From Trichoplax adhaerens (taxonomy: Eukaryota > Placozoa > Uniplacotomia > Trichoplacea > Trichoplacidae), in NCBI RefSeq assembly GCF_000150275.1, contig NW_002060948.1, positions 3,052,512 through 3,116,511 of the forward strand: DNA of 64,000 bases, given 5' to 3'. Of this stretch, positions 20,036 to 33,800 are shown piece after piece (positions within the stretch are counted from its first letter, which is position 1; the number at the start of each line of letters is the position of its first letter). Both the position numbers and the translations under genes were made by a program. A model generated the notes under the pieces. The model did not search any database, was not told the origin of the DNA, and saw only the letters and a program-made list of their open reading frames with translations.

Positions 20036-20810
20036 GCTGCTAAAAAATCTAGGTTTTAAAATAAAATAAATAAAATATATAAATTCCCCAACAGCTTTAT
20101 CGTTTAGGTTAGTGGCAATCTCCTGATAGAATTTGTTACGGAATTCTATGGACTAAAAGTCAACTATCGCCGTTTCAAATGCTGATACAACACCATTTTA
20201 AAAAATGACAAAAGATGGCGTTGGATCAGTAATTTCAAGCGGCTATAGCCCACAGTTAGTAAATAGGATTCCTCATCAATTTATATCTGAAGGCCGTTAT
20301 GTTCTCTATCGCGACACTAGGTCAATAACGCAATACTCGGTTAGACACTGCAAAGTAGCCGAAGCTTAGAGTCCACTTCTTTATTCTGGGTTGCCTTTCC
20401 CACAAGTGATATATCCTGTACAGTATAACATATATATATATATATTACATACGTATTGGTAAATTACTAGTGAACGTGTCAATACATTTACGGTATTAGT
20501 ATCATACGGTTATCTCATCAGTTAGGCAGCTATGCAATTTATTTGCCCTAATTCCTAGACATTACCAGTCTATCATACATAACAAAGGCTGCCAGTGATG
20601 TGCTCCAAGCCGTAAAGCAGTTGGGAAATGACTAACTTTAAAATTGATTTTTTAATACAGTCTACTGGATAATGTACACTTCTGGTCTGTTTTTTCATCT
20701 ATTAAATAGCGCACAGTAGAATATAGTCATGAACGAGTATTGATATTGCTTATACTGTATATTATGTCAGGAACTCCAGACTGTGTATTGTCAGTGTTGT
20801 AGTCACTTGA
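20036..20810. other. Intergenic, nothing recognised
   Basis: Begins with an A/T-rich run (near 20055-20085), followed by unique-looking DNA with scattered CTGTAC motifs. No gene recognised. Confidence 0.45.
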
Positions 20811-21800
20811 AGTAGAGAATTGGCATCTTACAGTAATTCCAAGGTGTAATATTTGCACTATAGCACGAGAAAATCATTTTCTAGCTCATGCACAGTACCC
20901 ATGGAATTTCTAACAAGTCCCAGACTGAGCGATCATATTCGTACTGTAATACTGTATGAGGAAATCAACCTTGACAGAGAAGTAAGCGCACTTAAAGTAG
21001 AAAATTGGCATCTTACTACACAATTCCAATGTCTAATGTTTGCACTATAGCTTGAGGAAATCATTTTCTACCTTATGTACAGTACCCATAGAAATATCAG
21101 AAATACTCCGGGAATTTCTAGAAAGTCCCTGACTGTGTACGGTCATATCCGCCCTGTAATACTGTATGAGGAAATAAAAAGTTGACTGAGAAGTAAGCGC
21201 CCTTGAAGTAGAAAATTGACATCTTACTACTTACTACTCAATTCCAATGTGTAGTATTTGCACTATAGCAAGAGGAAATAAATTATTTCCTAACTTAAGT
21301 ACAGTACGGTACCCATAGAGATTAAAAAAAATACTTATTTTAAATCCCATATCTATATGCAGACTTCTAAGAAGTCACAGTCAGGGGATCTAGACGGCGC
21401 AATGCTCTTAAAATTTCAACCCGTAATATTTGCCCTGTAATATGAGGTAATAAAAGTTAACTGAAAAGTAAGTGCATCTGAAGTAGAAAATTGGCATCCT
21501 ACACAATTCCTATGTGTAACAATTACACTATAGCATGAAGAAATCATTTTATAGCTTATGTACAGTACCCATGGGACTTCTAAGAAGTCCCTGACAGTGT
21601 ACAGTCTGTCAGGGAATTTAAGCGGTGCCGTGCTCTTAATATTCCAACGCGTAATATTCCTACCGTAATATGAGGAAATAAAAGTTAACTGAAGAGTAAG
21701 CGCACTTGAAGTAGGAAACTGACATTTTACACAATTCCAATAAGCAATATTTGCACTATGGCATGAAGGAAATCATTTTCTAGATTATGTATATTGTATC
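20811..21800. repeat. Degenerate tandem array, about five copies of 185-275 bp
   Basis: GAAGTAGAAAATTGGCATCT or close variants occur at about 20811, 20995, 21206, 21480 and 21708. Each is followed by an ACAATTCCAATGTG segment, ATATTTGCACTATAGCATGA, GGAAATCATTTTCTAGCT, a TACAGTACCCAT motif and usually an AGTCCCTGACTGTGT segment. Spacing varies from about 184 to 274 bases because copies contain insertions. The 65-codon plus frame at 20853-21050 lies wholly inside this array. Confidence 0.88.
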
Positions 21801-24036
21801 ATTGATTATATCTGTTCTCAAGACAATCAATTGTAGACACGCGCTACAAGAATAGTGCTCAGTAGCGCTTTAATCTTATAGCCGTGAGCAATTTAATTAC
21901 ATGAGATCAGTAGGCATGAAATATACGGTAGGTTTGAAATTTTTCTCTTGTGATACGAATCTATTGATACTAGAAGTACAGCGTAAGAAACACTGTAAAA
22001 ATCTATGCAGATTGTAAGATCGGATATTACCGTTGATCCTATGTTTCTATTATATATTATCGCTCTTTCGCGTTTATAATTCTCTCCTGCTGTGCTTTCT
22101 GTGTTATGAAAGCAATTCTTAAGCATTTCATCGTATTAGTTAGTTACACTGATTGCACGATAAGCTTTCACGCTTTACCTATTCCACTGTAGTTTAGCTA
22201 CTCGATCGATCATATCGCTTATCTACGCTGTAATATTACAGGGTTTCCCTTAAAACCCAACTGTGATAAAGATCACTGTTCTTTCCCTTCATCCTTCATA
22301 AACTCTTGCTGTTATGGCTAACTGACAATCATCCGAAACAACACATTACTAATAATTGATGAATTAATTTAAAACATTAATTTACTATTCACTAAGATCA
22401 TTTACCTTTCAACATTGCAGACTCCAGTAACAATCAAAGTAGACATCAACAATCACTCTACCCAGGTATTGACGGTGAGCAAATACCGTGAAACATGATA
22501 TGATACAGCAGACGAGCTCCAAAGCCCTAAATTCAATAGTAACCTAACGGTTTGGAATTTTCTTACCAGTCCCTGGCTAGACTAATAATAATAAATTGAA
22601 TCTCCGTAAAATCACAAAGACTCGACAATAATTAATCCCATTACAGAGATTCCAAGTATCTGAAATCTAGTATTAATAGCTTCGTCAAAATATTAATATA
22701 CAGTACAAGAAGAATTTTTGAGATAGACTTAAAATAAACAAATCATGGTCATTACACATTTGAACTTTGGACTGTCAATATGCCAGTCGGTAATGCTCAA
22801 AGCATGATAGTAAAAGTCTACAATTAAGTACACATTTAAACCGAGACTTGCAGAATTTGATAAATATTGAAGTATTATTCTCTTACAATACGTGCAGCAG
22901 GTACCTATTGTAAAATTGTATCATTTATTATCCAATTACTTCCGGCTATCTTGTTTATTCTACTATATAGGCGCGTTATGACAAAAATACACACTTCTGG
23001 CAGAATCGTTAAGTAAGAATGCAATATTTTGTTATGCAGGCATAAGAATACTGCAGACGTTAACAGCAGTAGTACTGTATAAGGTTAATTTTCAATAAGG
23101 GAATTTGATAGACTTTACAATACTGAAACTGGATAATTGTTATATCTATGCGTATTGTCTTTGAGAAAATATTGCAGCAAAAATGACTATTACAGTCGCC
23201 CATACAAATACCTATTGCATCTTAAGTATTACATTGTATTAACCGATTTTGTAGAATTATTGTATAATGTCTAATACAATCTACTACATATGTCGTCCTG
23301 TATGTCTAATTAGAAAGTAATGCACTAAATACAATGACTATAGAAATGTGAACTCTTTCGCAAACAACTCGCTCATATTGGATGAAGAATAAGCAGAACA
23401 AGTATACGCGTTGAACATGATTTATATAAAGACCAGATTCAAGTCGAGAACAATTTTAATATTCTTTATTAAAGTACGATTAATTAATTAAAATATCTAT
23501 GGTTATTTTCCAATCTGCAATGGCTGTTATTTGCATTAATGGTAATTCATTGATTTAGCAGATCAAATGAAAATTTAATATTTTCGCCATAGCCTCCAAG
23601 TTCCAGGATTAAGAAAGTAAAACATAACATGGAATAACATAAAGAGTAAAACGCCTTACGTTAGGAATATCGCCTTTATCTTCCCAACGTCGTATGGAAT
23701 AGCATTTAGTAGCTATCTACAATCGTTTTTTCTTATGTAAATAGTGACATCATTAATTTAAATAATATGAAATGATAGAAATAACTGCAAAATAAAGTTG
23801 ATGCTTGCTATCATAGTTACTATTTCAAAAAACCAATAAAAAAGCGTTTGATACAGGCATATTAATCATAATGTGTCAATTAACTTTCAATGACTTGTTA
23901 AAAAGGCATTGAAAGAGTAACATAAACAATATCTGAAAACCAACGTACATCATCATCAAATAAATTCGACAATTAACCCTTTCGATTTGTTGGTATATCA
24001 TTGGAAATGAAAACAGCTCGTCCTATATGTGTATAG
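21801..24036. other. Intergenic, nothing firm
   Basis: No gene recognised. An ATG at 22213 (minus) opens 11 codons plus two bases before a GTAAAG donor at 22179, in the phase required by the next ACAP exon, but its residues do not resemble an ACAP start and it is not annotated as an exon. A 77-codon minus frame at 21893-22126 has no family features. Confidence 0.4.
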
Positions 24037-24126
24037 ATATAGATATACAGTATATTGATAGATATAGATATAGATATAGATATAGATATAGATAGAGATA
24101 TAGATATAGATATTAATATTGATATA
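24037..24126. repeat. (GATATA)n microsatellite
   Basis: Nearly perfect hexamer repeats of GATATA, interrupted once by a GAGATA unit, directly followed by a TACGCGTA palindrome at 24127-24134. Confidence 0.9.
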
Positions 24127-24871
24127 TACGCGTATGTTATAAATCGTAAAGTAACGAATTTTATAACACCAATTAATTAATGATAATAGTTACAGCGAAT
24201 TACTCCCTGATATTTCTAAATTTTACACAAATGTATTTCAAATGTTATCAGTCATCTTCAGTGTGATTGCTACTTATTTTGACGAACAATTTCAAGAAGA
24301 TGATAATTTATGCATACCTATCAAATGTTGTGCATATCATAGATAGGAATGCCGAGCATAGGTCTCAAAAATTTTTGACAACTAAGTAGAAAAGGAAATT
24401 ATTGAACAAAAAATTCGTATAAAAACGTTAGTTAAGTAACGCTATGCGTCAAACAATGAAATAAATATTCTTAAGATATCGAGTTTAAAGCACACAGAAT
24501 AACCAGTTTGATTTCTACGAAAAAAATTGAAAATTTTAGTTAAAAGAGTAAATTAAGTAAAAATGATAAATGGAATGAAAATGTAAAATATATTTAACAG
24601 AATTGAGAATGATAACAATATATAGACTTACGTATCTTAAAAAATCTACTGAGAATATAGAAAATTATAATACATGAATTGCATTCTTGATAACCCACAT
24701 ATACGCGTATCTTTCAACAGATATTAACTGAGGAATGATAGTTTAAATTGCGACATATTAATGAGATAATATTGCTGATTATCATCTTGTATTATATTCA
24801 AAGTAAGAACCTTTATGAAAATTTTGTAATAACCGTTAAAAAATTCATCAATAACTGACAGGTATTAAAGT
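24127..24871. other. 3' flank of Dishevelled
   Basis: Non-coding DNA downstream of the Dishevelled stop codon. It holds two TACGCGTA palindromes (24127-24134 and 24702-24709). I see no canonical AATAAA close to the stop on the minus strand. Confidence 0.5.
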
Positions 24872-27800
24872 TTAACTTCTGCCTTTCGATTTGATACTTG
24901 TTTTATCAAGGCTATCCACGCTATTCCTACACGAAGATGAATTCTTTATTTCTGCGCCTTGATTCATCTGTGCAAGTGCGGCTAGAGAACTAGCAGAAAT
25001 GCCATTTGGACGATGAGGGGTTGTCGAACCGGAAAATGTCGTTTCTTTAGATTGCGCCCTAACCTTTCCTACCGTCAGCGAGTTTGTACCGGTACCATTT
25101 CTAGCGTGTGGCGATGAATGGTTGGAATCATTACTTTTCCTACTTTGATTTAAGCTAGCATTTGAAACTGACTGCTTCATTTTCTCAGGAGCAGGTACTG
25201 AATTTCCAAGTTTGGTTTTTAATGCTGCAGTATGATTTCCTCTAGATTCATAATTTCTAGATAAATTGCTGGAACCTTTGCTAGACATTTCAAAGTCGTC
25301 TTTACTACTTCTATTGGGAGAACTGTAATTGGAGGAACCACTTTTACCTTTATAACTGCTATTGCCAAAATCATTCGAAATGTCTGCATGTTGTCCGTAC
25401 GATCTTCCGGTTCCTTTGCTACTGTCTCTGTTAGAACCCTTGCTACATGTAGCTGAAATACTTTCGAATTTATCAACTCGTGCGGCATTACTTGACTCCT
25501 TGCCACTTGCTTTCCATCGCCCATCCTTGCCACTACCGTGCGATCCTCTGCTTGATTTACTAGCACTGCTAACACTTTGTTTTGAACTACCCTTTAAGTT
25601 ATTTGCAGAACTAGACTTAGGATGAGGTATACTAGGTATTGATGTCGTGTCACTATAGGATGTTGCCGAAGTATAGCTTCCGTAGCCTTGTGATGCATGG
25701 TTCTTCTTTTGCCTTTGGTTTGCATTAGAGGGTCCATTCAGTTGCCTATTTGAATGTCCACTTGATCCGGATTTATTGCTACTACTATCTCTCGAAGTGA
25801 TTCTAGCGGACTGATTAACTGAATATTACCGTATTAAAATAATAAATTAGTATATACTACTCATACGTGGCAAACGGTAAATATTTTTATATAGGCTTAC
25901 AATTAGTAGCATCTCCAAAGATATAACAGCATTGTTCAGAAAAAGAAGTTTTCTTAACTGTATGACGTATGTATCCGTTCTGTTAATAGCAGCAAAATGA
26001 AATCAGTTAGAGACGGTTGTCAAATAAATGTTAACATTACTAACATACTCATTGCAATAATAATTTATAATCGACATACCTTTAACATATTATCAGCAAA
26101 TTTTTTGACTTGATGACGATCAGTAAATCCTTCAACATTAGTATATAACCAATCTACAAGATCGACACCTATAGGAATATACAGGAGTAGATTTTAAATA
26201 AGGCCCATTCTAATTCATACAACAACAAAGTTATATTTTATACATGTACCGTACCTAGAAATGATTGAGGTACTGTTATTTTTAGCCATGTTCTATCACG
26301 TATATCTAGGCCAGAGTTTTCAGCCATCATAGACCTTATTATTAATCCTGGTTCACTATTAGTTGTCAAATTTGGTTCATTTTCCTGGATAGTCGACTCT
26401 ATTTGATAGTACGCACAATGCATACATTAAATCGTTTAAGACTTAGCGTACTATAACATCACAAAACGATCACTTGTTTACATCTAAACTTACGATCAGA
26501 TCCTACGACTGTTGTAACTTCGGCCGAACTAGTTGCATTTGAGGTTAATGTACTTAAGCCAGAAGTAGCAGGGGGTGAGATTGATGATGGTGGCACATCT
26601 ATTCCTACGTTTATAACACAAATTGAAATTCACTTATAATTCATAAATAACACCAACATATTTTAAGACGAAGTCGTTGCTGGAATTTATTTGTTTTTTA
26701 CCAATTAAAGCATTTGTTTGCTTAACCCATTCAGAGGGATCTATTGGTCGAATTGGCTCTCCTAAATGGTTTATAATTGAATGATCGCAATTAATATTAT
26801 GTAAGCCACTCTATATAAGCCATACTGTACTGTTATTTATTAACAATATTTGTATTCGCGTCTTAAGATCTCATTACAACCTGATGGCGGTTGGAAATTT
26901 GAGGTTTCTTGAGCACTCCATACTTTAGCCACAATCAATTTAATATTTCTAAAGATAAACCATATAAAACGATTAGATAATTATGATAGACATATATGTA
27001 CCGTTAACCAATGGTATAGCTGAAATTGAAATGCAATTACTTTTCTCTTTTAACAACATCACGAAGGGCTTGTACAGCTTGTTCGTTATTCATTTGGTCA
27101 AAGCTGACATCATTAACCTTAATTAAATGAATTTCAGGTTAACCTTTTCGTTTAATTCCCTTTAGTTTAAATTAAATATAAAGGCTTACTTGAAGAATTA
27201 AATCGCCTGGTTCAATTCTACCATCTGACGCGACAGCCCCGCTGAATAAGTGAATAAAATTATTGAAAAGATGAGCATGAATATAAGTCTTCATTTTTGG
27301 CGACATTTAATATCTGCTATATTTCATTGCTTACTTTTTCATAATTGAGCCAACATATATGCCATGATCACCGCTTGCACTACCAGTACCAACTATACTA
27401 ATTCCAAGAAAATTGATAGTTTCTGCAAATAAAATGTAAGTCAAGATCAACACTTAAGCTAGATGACTCAGAATCACTTTTATGATGCTCATATTTTAAT
27501 TGTTTATAGCTGAGCCTCAGCTACTTAGATTATATCATACCTAAATTTAATTCAACAGTAATTACTTCCGTAGACAATGTAGATTCCGTAATGCTACTAT
27601 AAGAATCAGCCTAAAGAAAAAGATTTACAATAATTTCTATTACTCGTTCCATCTAAAATAGTACCGTTAGTTTTTTAACCTGATCCATAAAGAAAGGTAA
27701 CCCGTAACAAATAAGTGCAATAATTTATTAACGTTATGCTCTTCAGTAGACCATTAAATAATCAAAACTATATAATCACTTACCCAACTATAGCTTAAAC

Positions 27801-30800
27801 TGGGTTGAAATGGCTTTCTCTTTGGTGGGAGCTTTCTCCTAGGATAGAATGAACTTTCTTCGGTTCCAGTAGTAAAGCTAGAACAAAAGAATAACAACAA
27901 ACCGTATTAGTAACTTCAAAAACGAGACGTTTTTCGATAGTCCAAAAGGTACGTAGCAATATTAGCAACGACAACTTAATTCTATACCACAATAATTTTG
28001 ATAAGGAGATTGGCGCACACATAAAAATAGATATTACGATTGCTCGACATTAATAAGAAATATGCATAATCCTTATAGTTATTTTTATCACCAAAAATTT
28101 GAAAGTTAGCATATAAGGTGCTATATTAAGAGCCAATAAAAAGCAGAACATAAACAACTTGAAGTATTGTAGTATTAGAAATTGTGAACCATCTATGCAT
28201 AAGTATATTAGTAACATATCCTTCTAAACTCATTTCTGTCAAGATTATTGTATAGCCAGCTAATTTTAGTAAAAAATCCTTACCCTTCCGATTCATAATG
28301 ACTATAACTAGTTGTATCCATTTCGCTGCTAAAGAAAGAAGTTCCGTCATCTGTATATTGATGGTCACGATATTTTGGTGAAAGGTAACGGCCTCTATCT
28401 GTCGAATCTAAAAGTAGCAAAATATTGCAATGAAGATGGATCAGAATGAATTCGGTAAAATTGGCCCAATAATGGACTCAAACAAGATAAATCTTTATTA
28501 AGAGTTGCTACGAAGCCTGTAGTATGTGTATTTTATAGGGAATCTAATTTTCTCTTACGCTTATTTAATTTTACATTACTACAGAATAGTACTGTATTGT
28601 CACTATCCAGTACTATAACTATATCTAAGGATATTCTATTGTATTCAATATAAGGTGAAGTGATCTTTTCAACTTTGATGTGAGGGAACGAATAGAGCTT
28701 CAACTAGGTCACTATATCGACATTTTGTGTGAGCTTTCATCTCAATAAACTTCATTATTTTAAACTTATTTACCATATTTATTTCTGTTACGATCAGAAA
28801 AATGGCTGCGAACACTTGGCCCTAGTAAAAGAATTGAAATACAATTAATCAGTTTGTAATGAATAAGTAGTTCTTATACAGAATTGTTCATGAAATTTCA
28901 AAAGAAAAAAACAACAAAAATCACTTAAAGTATAAAAGATTTGTATTTAAAATCAACTATGAATACTAAGAAATATTTACTATTTTAAATTAAGAAGTAT
29001 AATGGTATTGCTTAAAATTAGCTGATGTCACGCAAGATCAATCTAATTTGAGATTACGTAGCAAATGATATATAGAAATTTTACGATAATATACCTAGTC
29101 GCCTTGAGCTAGCGGAAGAGCCTGACTCAAATTCCCTTCAAAAGAAAAAAAAGGAAAAGTTCATAAGCGTTATTATTACCGTAATCTAATGTCAAATCAA
29201 TCAACATGAAGTCGTTAATTAATAATAAATTAAGATAAAGATGCTAGAGTTTAATTCAGTTCGTGTAATAAACAGACCACAGTTGCTATGACAAGCGAAG
29301 AAAATTATAAATTATCATTACAATTATCCTGAAATTTATAGTTTGTCATTGTTATTGCAAGTCCTGTTTAATATTGGTGGGGAAAGTAATAAAAATTCCT
29401 ACCAATACTTTGATCATTTATATTACACTTACAATAACATCAATATCGACTGGTGGTATGATATAAAATCTATCTATTTCTTTTCAAGTATCATGCTTAC
29501 AGTTAAGTAATCAAATATTTTGGTTTACCTAGTGGATTCGTTAGCAGCTGCACGATTTGTTGAAGATGGTGTTGGACGCTGCTGCGTTTGATTACTAATG
29601 CTGTCATTTTTACGACCATTACTGGTATTGCTTCTATTTTCCATATTGGAAGCTATAGAATTAGCAACAGATTTACTGTTGGAAACAGTGGAAGAAGTCT
29701 CACCATTGGCATCAGTTGATACCTAGTTAAAAATAATAATATCAATATCGTTAAAAATTTTTTTTAACTACTAAATAAAGTTTGCAGAACAATGATTAAT
29801 AATAATCCATTAGAGTTATTGTTCGTAATGGTTGAATCAATACAAAGGAATAGAAATATTTTTGTATGCGTGTTAACGTTGCTTTTAATGTAGTTAATAT
29901 TAAAGTAGTGCAAGCAGTTGGCAATCTTTAACAATTATAACTTATGATTACTGTTTTGTACTAATATTAAAATTATGGGTAATTTATGTGTAAAAATTGG
30001 ATCTTCTTAATTATACAACAGTAATAGTATTAGCAATAGTTGTACTAAAACTAACTCATAATCGAGCTAAAACAGATATAACCTACTTCTGTATCCTAAC
30101 CTTGAAATAGTATTAATTGAAAATGATATGACGAAGTCAACGTCATTATTATTTGTACTGCACAAGCACCAGTAAAATTTTAATATTAAAATAAAATGCA
30201 TCGTTCTCGTGAGCATAACTAATGTATAGCAATTATGTGTCCAGTTTAGCTAGTTTTAATTCGTTATAACTCGGGGAAAATACTAGTTATTAATACAACA
30301 CTAACGAAAATCAGTTGTTCTGCTAAGAGTTCGTTAGCATCAGGTAATAGAAAAGAAGGGAATTGATTGAAAACTAGACAATTTTGCGTAGTAACTATCG
30401 ATTCCATTCAGATTGTATATCATTGTTATCTACCTTCTAAAAATAAAATCTGTTGTGATACAGTAAAGCTATTGGAAATGGAAAAAAGTAAGAAAATACA
30501 TCATACCCAAGCTTCTATTCGATCATTTGTAGCTGGTAACACAGCATCGTCTTCAGTTACTTCTTTCCTTACAATCCTGAAAATAATAATGAAGGTAGAG
30601 AGATAAGAACATTTATAAGATCAATTAACGACACCTTTAAATTTCCAATTTAATATGTAAACATAACAACATCGTCCTTTTGTCAATTAATCGGGAAATG
30701 CAATGCAAATACTATCAGAGAAATAGCACAAGCAAAGCCATAGCCAAAAGAAATGATTTTTCATTATTTTATCCGGTGTACTGTGCAAAACAGGACTGAC

Positions 30801-33800
30801 AATGAACTATGTTGTAAATGTATTACTACACAATCTACTGAGTGTTCTACAAATGATAACGGCAAAAGAGACTGCCTTGATTCACAACGTGTACGTGCAT
30901 ACTATCAATTCTTTTTCTTATTAAAAAAGAGTTATTAACGATCAATATTCACTCTTTTATCAATAAACTACTCTAATAATACTGATACGTATTTGAAATT
31001 GGAGAGATTGAATGAAGAGAGTGAGAGAAAAAAAATTAAAAAATAAAATAATAAATAACCGTGTAACTAGCAGCATATACCAAAAGGACTAGGACAGCTA
31101 TTTTAGTTACCACAAAACTAACCGAGGGCCTTTTGTATCATAATGATAAAATAGCATAGTCACGTTGAACATTGTTAACAAAACCGTACATAAAGAATAA
31201 ATAATTTAATCAAAAGATCTAAAAATTAAGACTACCCAAAAATGACCGTTGTACTTGCACTTCATTTGGAGATGGAAAAGTGAAATGTTACTATTGATTT
31301 TATCATATCATACTTTCTCGGACTAGAGAATAAATCCAGGGGGAAATCTACCAGGCCTTTTTTTTATCCTACAGTATATCATTTAAGCAATCTATATGAA
31401 TTGATGGAATGAATACTAGTAGACAATAGTTAAACAGCAATATGTAGATACACCTTTTTCAGGAATTAATGCGTTACGCTGACGATAATATAAGTAATGA
31501 AAATGTGGCAATCCAAATAGCCTAGACGATCAGTATCCCACTCATGACTAATAGTCAGCATTTATGTATGCTACATACTTGTATTTTTGACAGAATATTT
31601 TTCCTTTTACTTTTTTTGGGGGGGGGAAATCCAAATTACATTGTGTTTGCGTTTTATGGTTTACTTTGAGATCTTGTTTAAGTCTGTTATAACACGTACT
31701 TGTTCGTGTAGGATTTTACTTTACATCGATAATTCATCATTGCTAGACTCGTGCTTCTTCAAAGTTTTAACGAAGCAATCGTCACGACGATACAAGTTTT
31801 ACTCCAAGGACAACGCGAGCTCATATCGAAAGGAATATCAAAAATCGTTTGCATGCCTTTCTCCCCCCCCCCCTGCGCTCCATAAAAGTGCAAGTAAAGA
31901 ACTGAAATTGTTAGTCATTGATCGTTAATTCGATCCGAACAATTTACAAAATGGCGATTCAATTCAATAATAAGTAGGAATGACAGATTTTAATTTCACA
32001 CCAAACCAAGCAGCCATTTTATTGAATGAAATGGTACAATACTACAACGGCACAGAATGCAAGGGTTTGATTAGAAATAGAAAGATTCTTTTTAAAAGGA
32101 TAACATCATTAACAAAGTGAAACATCCTCGCAGGATATTGGAGTGGATGAGTTTAGTGAATGCGTTTATTACGCGATGATGGATATTCAAAATAATATAA
32201 ATTTTTAATTTTTTTTGGAGAATTGTGTTTTAATCCCCTTACGCGATGATGAATATTCAAAATAATGTAAATTTTTAATTTTGGGGGAGAATTGTGTTTT
32301 AATCCCCTTACGCGATGATGAATATTCAAAATAATGTAAATTTTTAATTTTGGGGGAGAATTGTGTTTTAATCCCCCTCCATCAATGCGACCGTAACATT
32401 GATTTTTTCTTGTTTTGCTGTAGACAATCATTTCGATCGTAATCCAAGTTCTACTGTACAACACAATATAACAACCCACTCGCTATCGTATCGTACAGCA
32501 AGAGAGAACAAAGTTGAACAATTTGTGGTTGTTTTTTCCCATTATTTTACTGTCCATCTTGGACTCAAAGCTATTGCTCCAAGAGCATAGACATTGACTA
32601 TGACCAACTTTGTTTCTAGTAATCCTAGGGAAATGAGTCATCACGACATGATGAAGCATTTCGGCGTCGTGAACTTCAACTCCCTCCTGTCTAGGTGTAA
32701 AATAGTCTAGTCTACGGTCTAGTCAGACAACTACTGTACTACCGGCGTCGTTGTACATATCAGTGAAGTACTTGTCGTTTATTGTTTCCATCACCAACGT
32801 TATTTACCGTACATTGTACTGCATCATGTTGAAGTAGGTACTGTAAGTAGGTCACCATCAGTACTGTAGGCGTTATGTCCATAGGGTACCCGTCATGGTG
32901 TTGGCGTCGATACCTTTGCTTCATTCACTGGTCGACGTTGAAGCCCATTTGCCCTCAAGGCTTTCTCTACCGTTCCTTTTTCACTGTCACCATGACACGC
33001 TGTGCTGTTCCCTTCTCGTCCTCGACGATACGGACTGCACCGTACTGAGCTTGTGACGCGCCAATCATTCTCTAACCCTTTTTGCTTGACGGCTTGACAG
33101 TTTTTTTTACTGGATTCAACATTGGCTTGTTGTTTACTCAATCATCACTTAGTGTAGAGTATGTCGTTTAACTGGCCAAAAAATGGCCAATCCATCCAAA
33201 ATGGAAATAGAATTTATAGTGCTATATAGCTCTTGGTGATTGCTGGATAGGATGATTGGATATATAGTAGGTTAGTCACTACATGTACAGTACAGTACAG
33301 TACAATCGCTTTCCAATCGATAATCATCGCTCAGTGCACAGTACTGTATGTCGATGGACGGCCGAAACATGGCTAATCCATCCAAAATAGAAATATATTG
33401 CACTACGCTATATAGCACTTGGTGATATCTTGGACATAATGATTGGATATATAGTTAACGCACTGAACGTTAGTCACAACTTGTACTATCGCTTTCCAAT
33501 CGACAATTGGAGAATGATAAAACACGAATGGACTAACTTGCCCAGCAGATAAATACGCGTATACAACCAGCTACGGTCAACATTCCCACGCATCCATCTT
33601 GCCAATGGATCGCTGTCACATTACCTAGAAGTGGCAACGTCGAACCAGTTGCTAAACTGGCGTTATATTTGTTAGACTATCGACGTGATGAAATGACTAG
33701 CACTAATTCATCGAATATATAGGATAAAAAAACCAACGATTGGCTATCTCGTCAATTGCTGTTAGAACTGAACAATTTTAATCAATTATTCTTTTGTTGA

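Noticed and set aside
25219-25625. 118-codon minus and 87-codon plus frames
   Set aside because: Alternative frames over the Ser-rich last exon of Dishevelled; the true frame is fixed by splice phase and by the DEP exons.
32153-32479. 108-codon minus frame with a threefold peptide repeat
   Set aside because: Produced by the 69-bp tandem repeat inside an intron; unit length divisible by three explains the openness.
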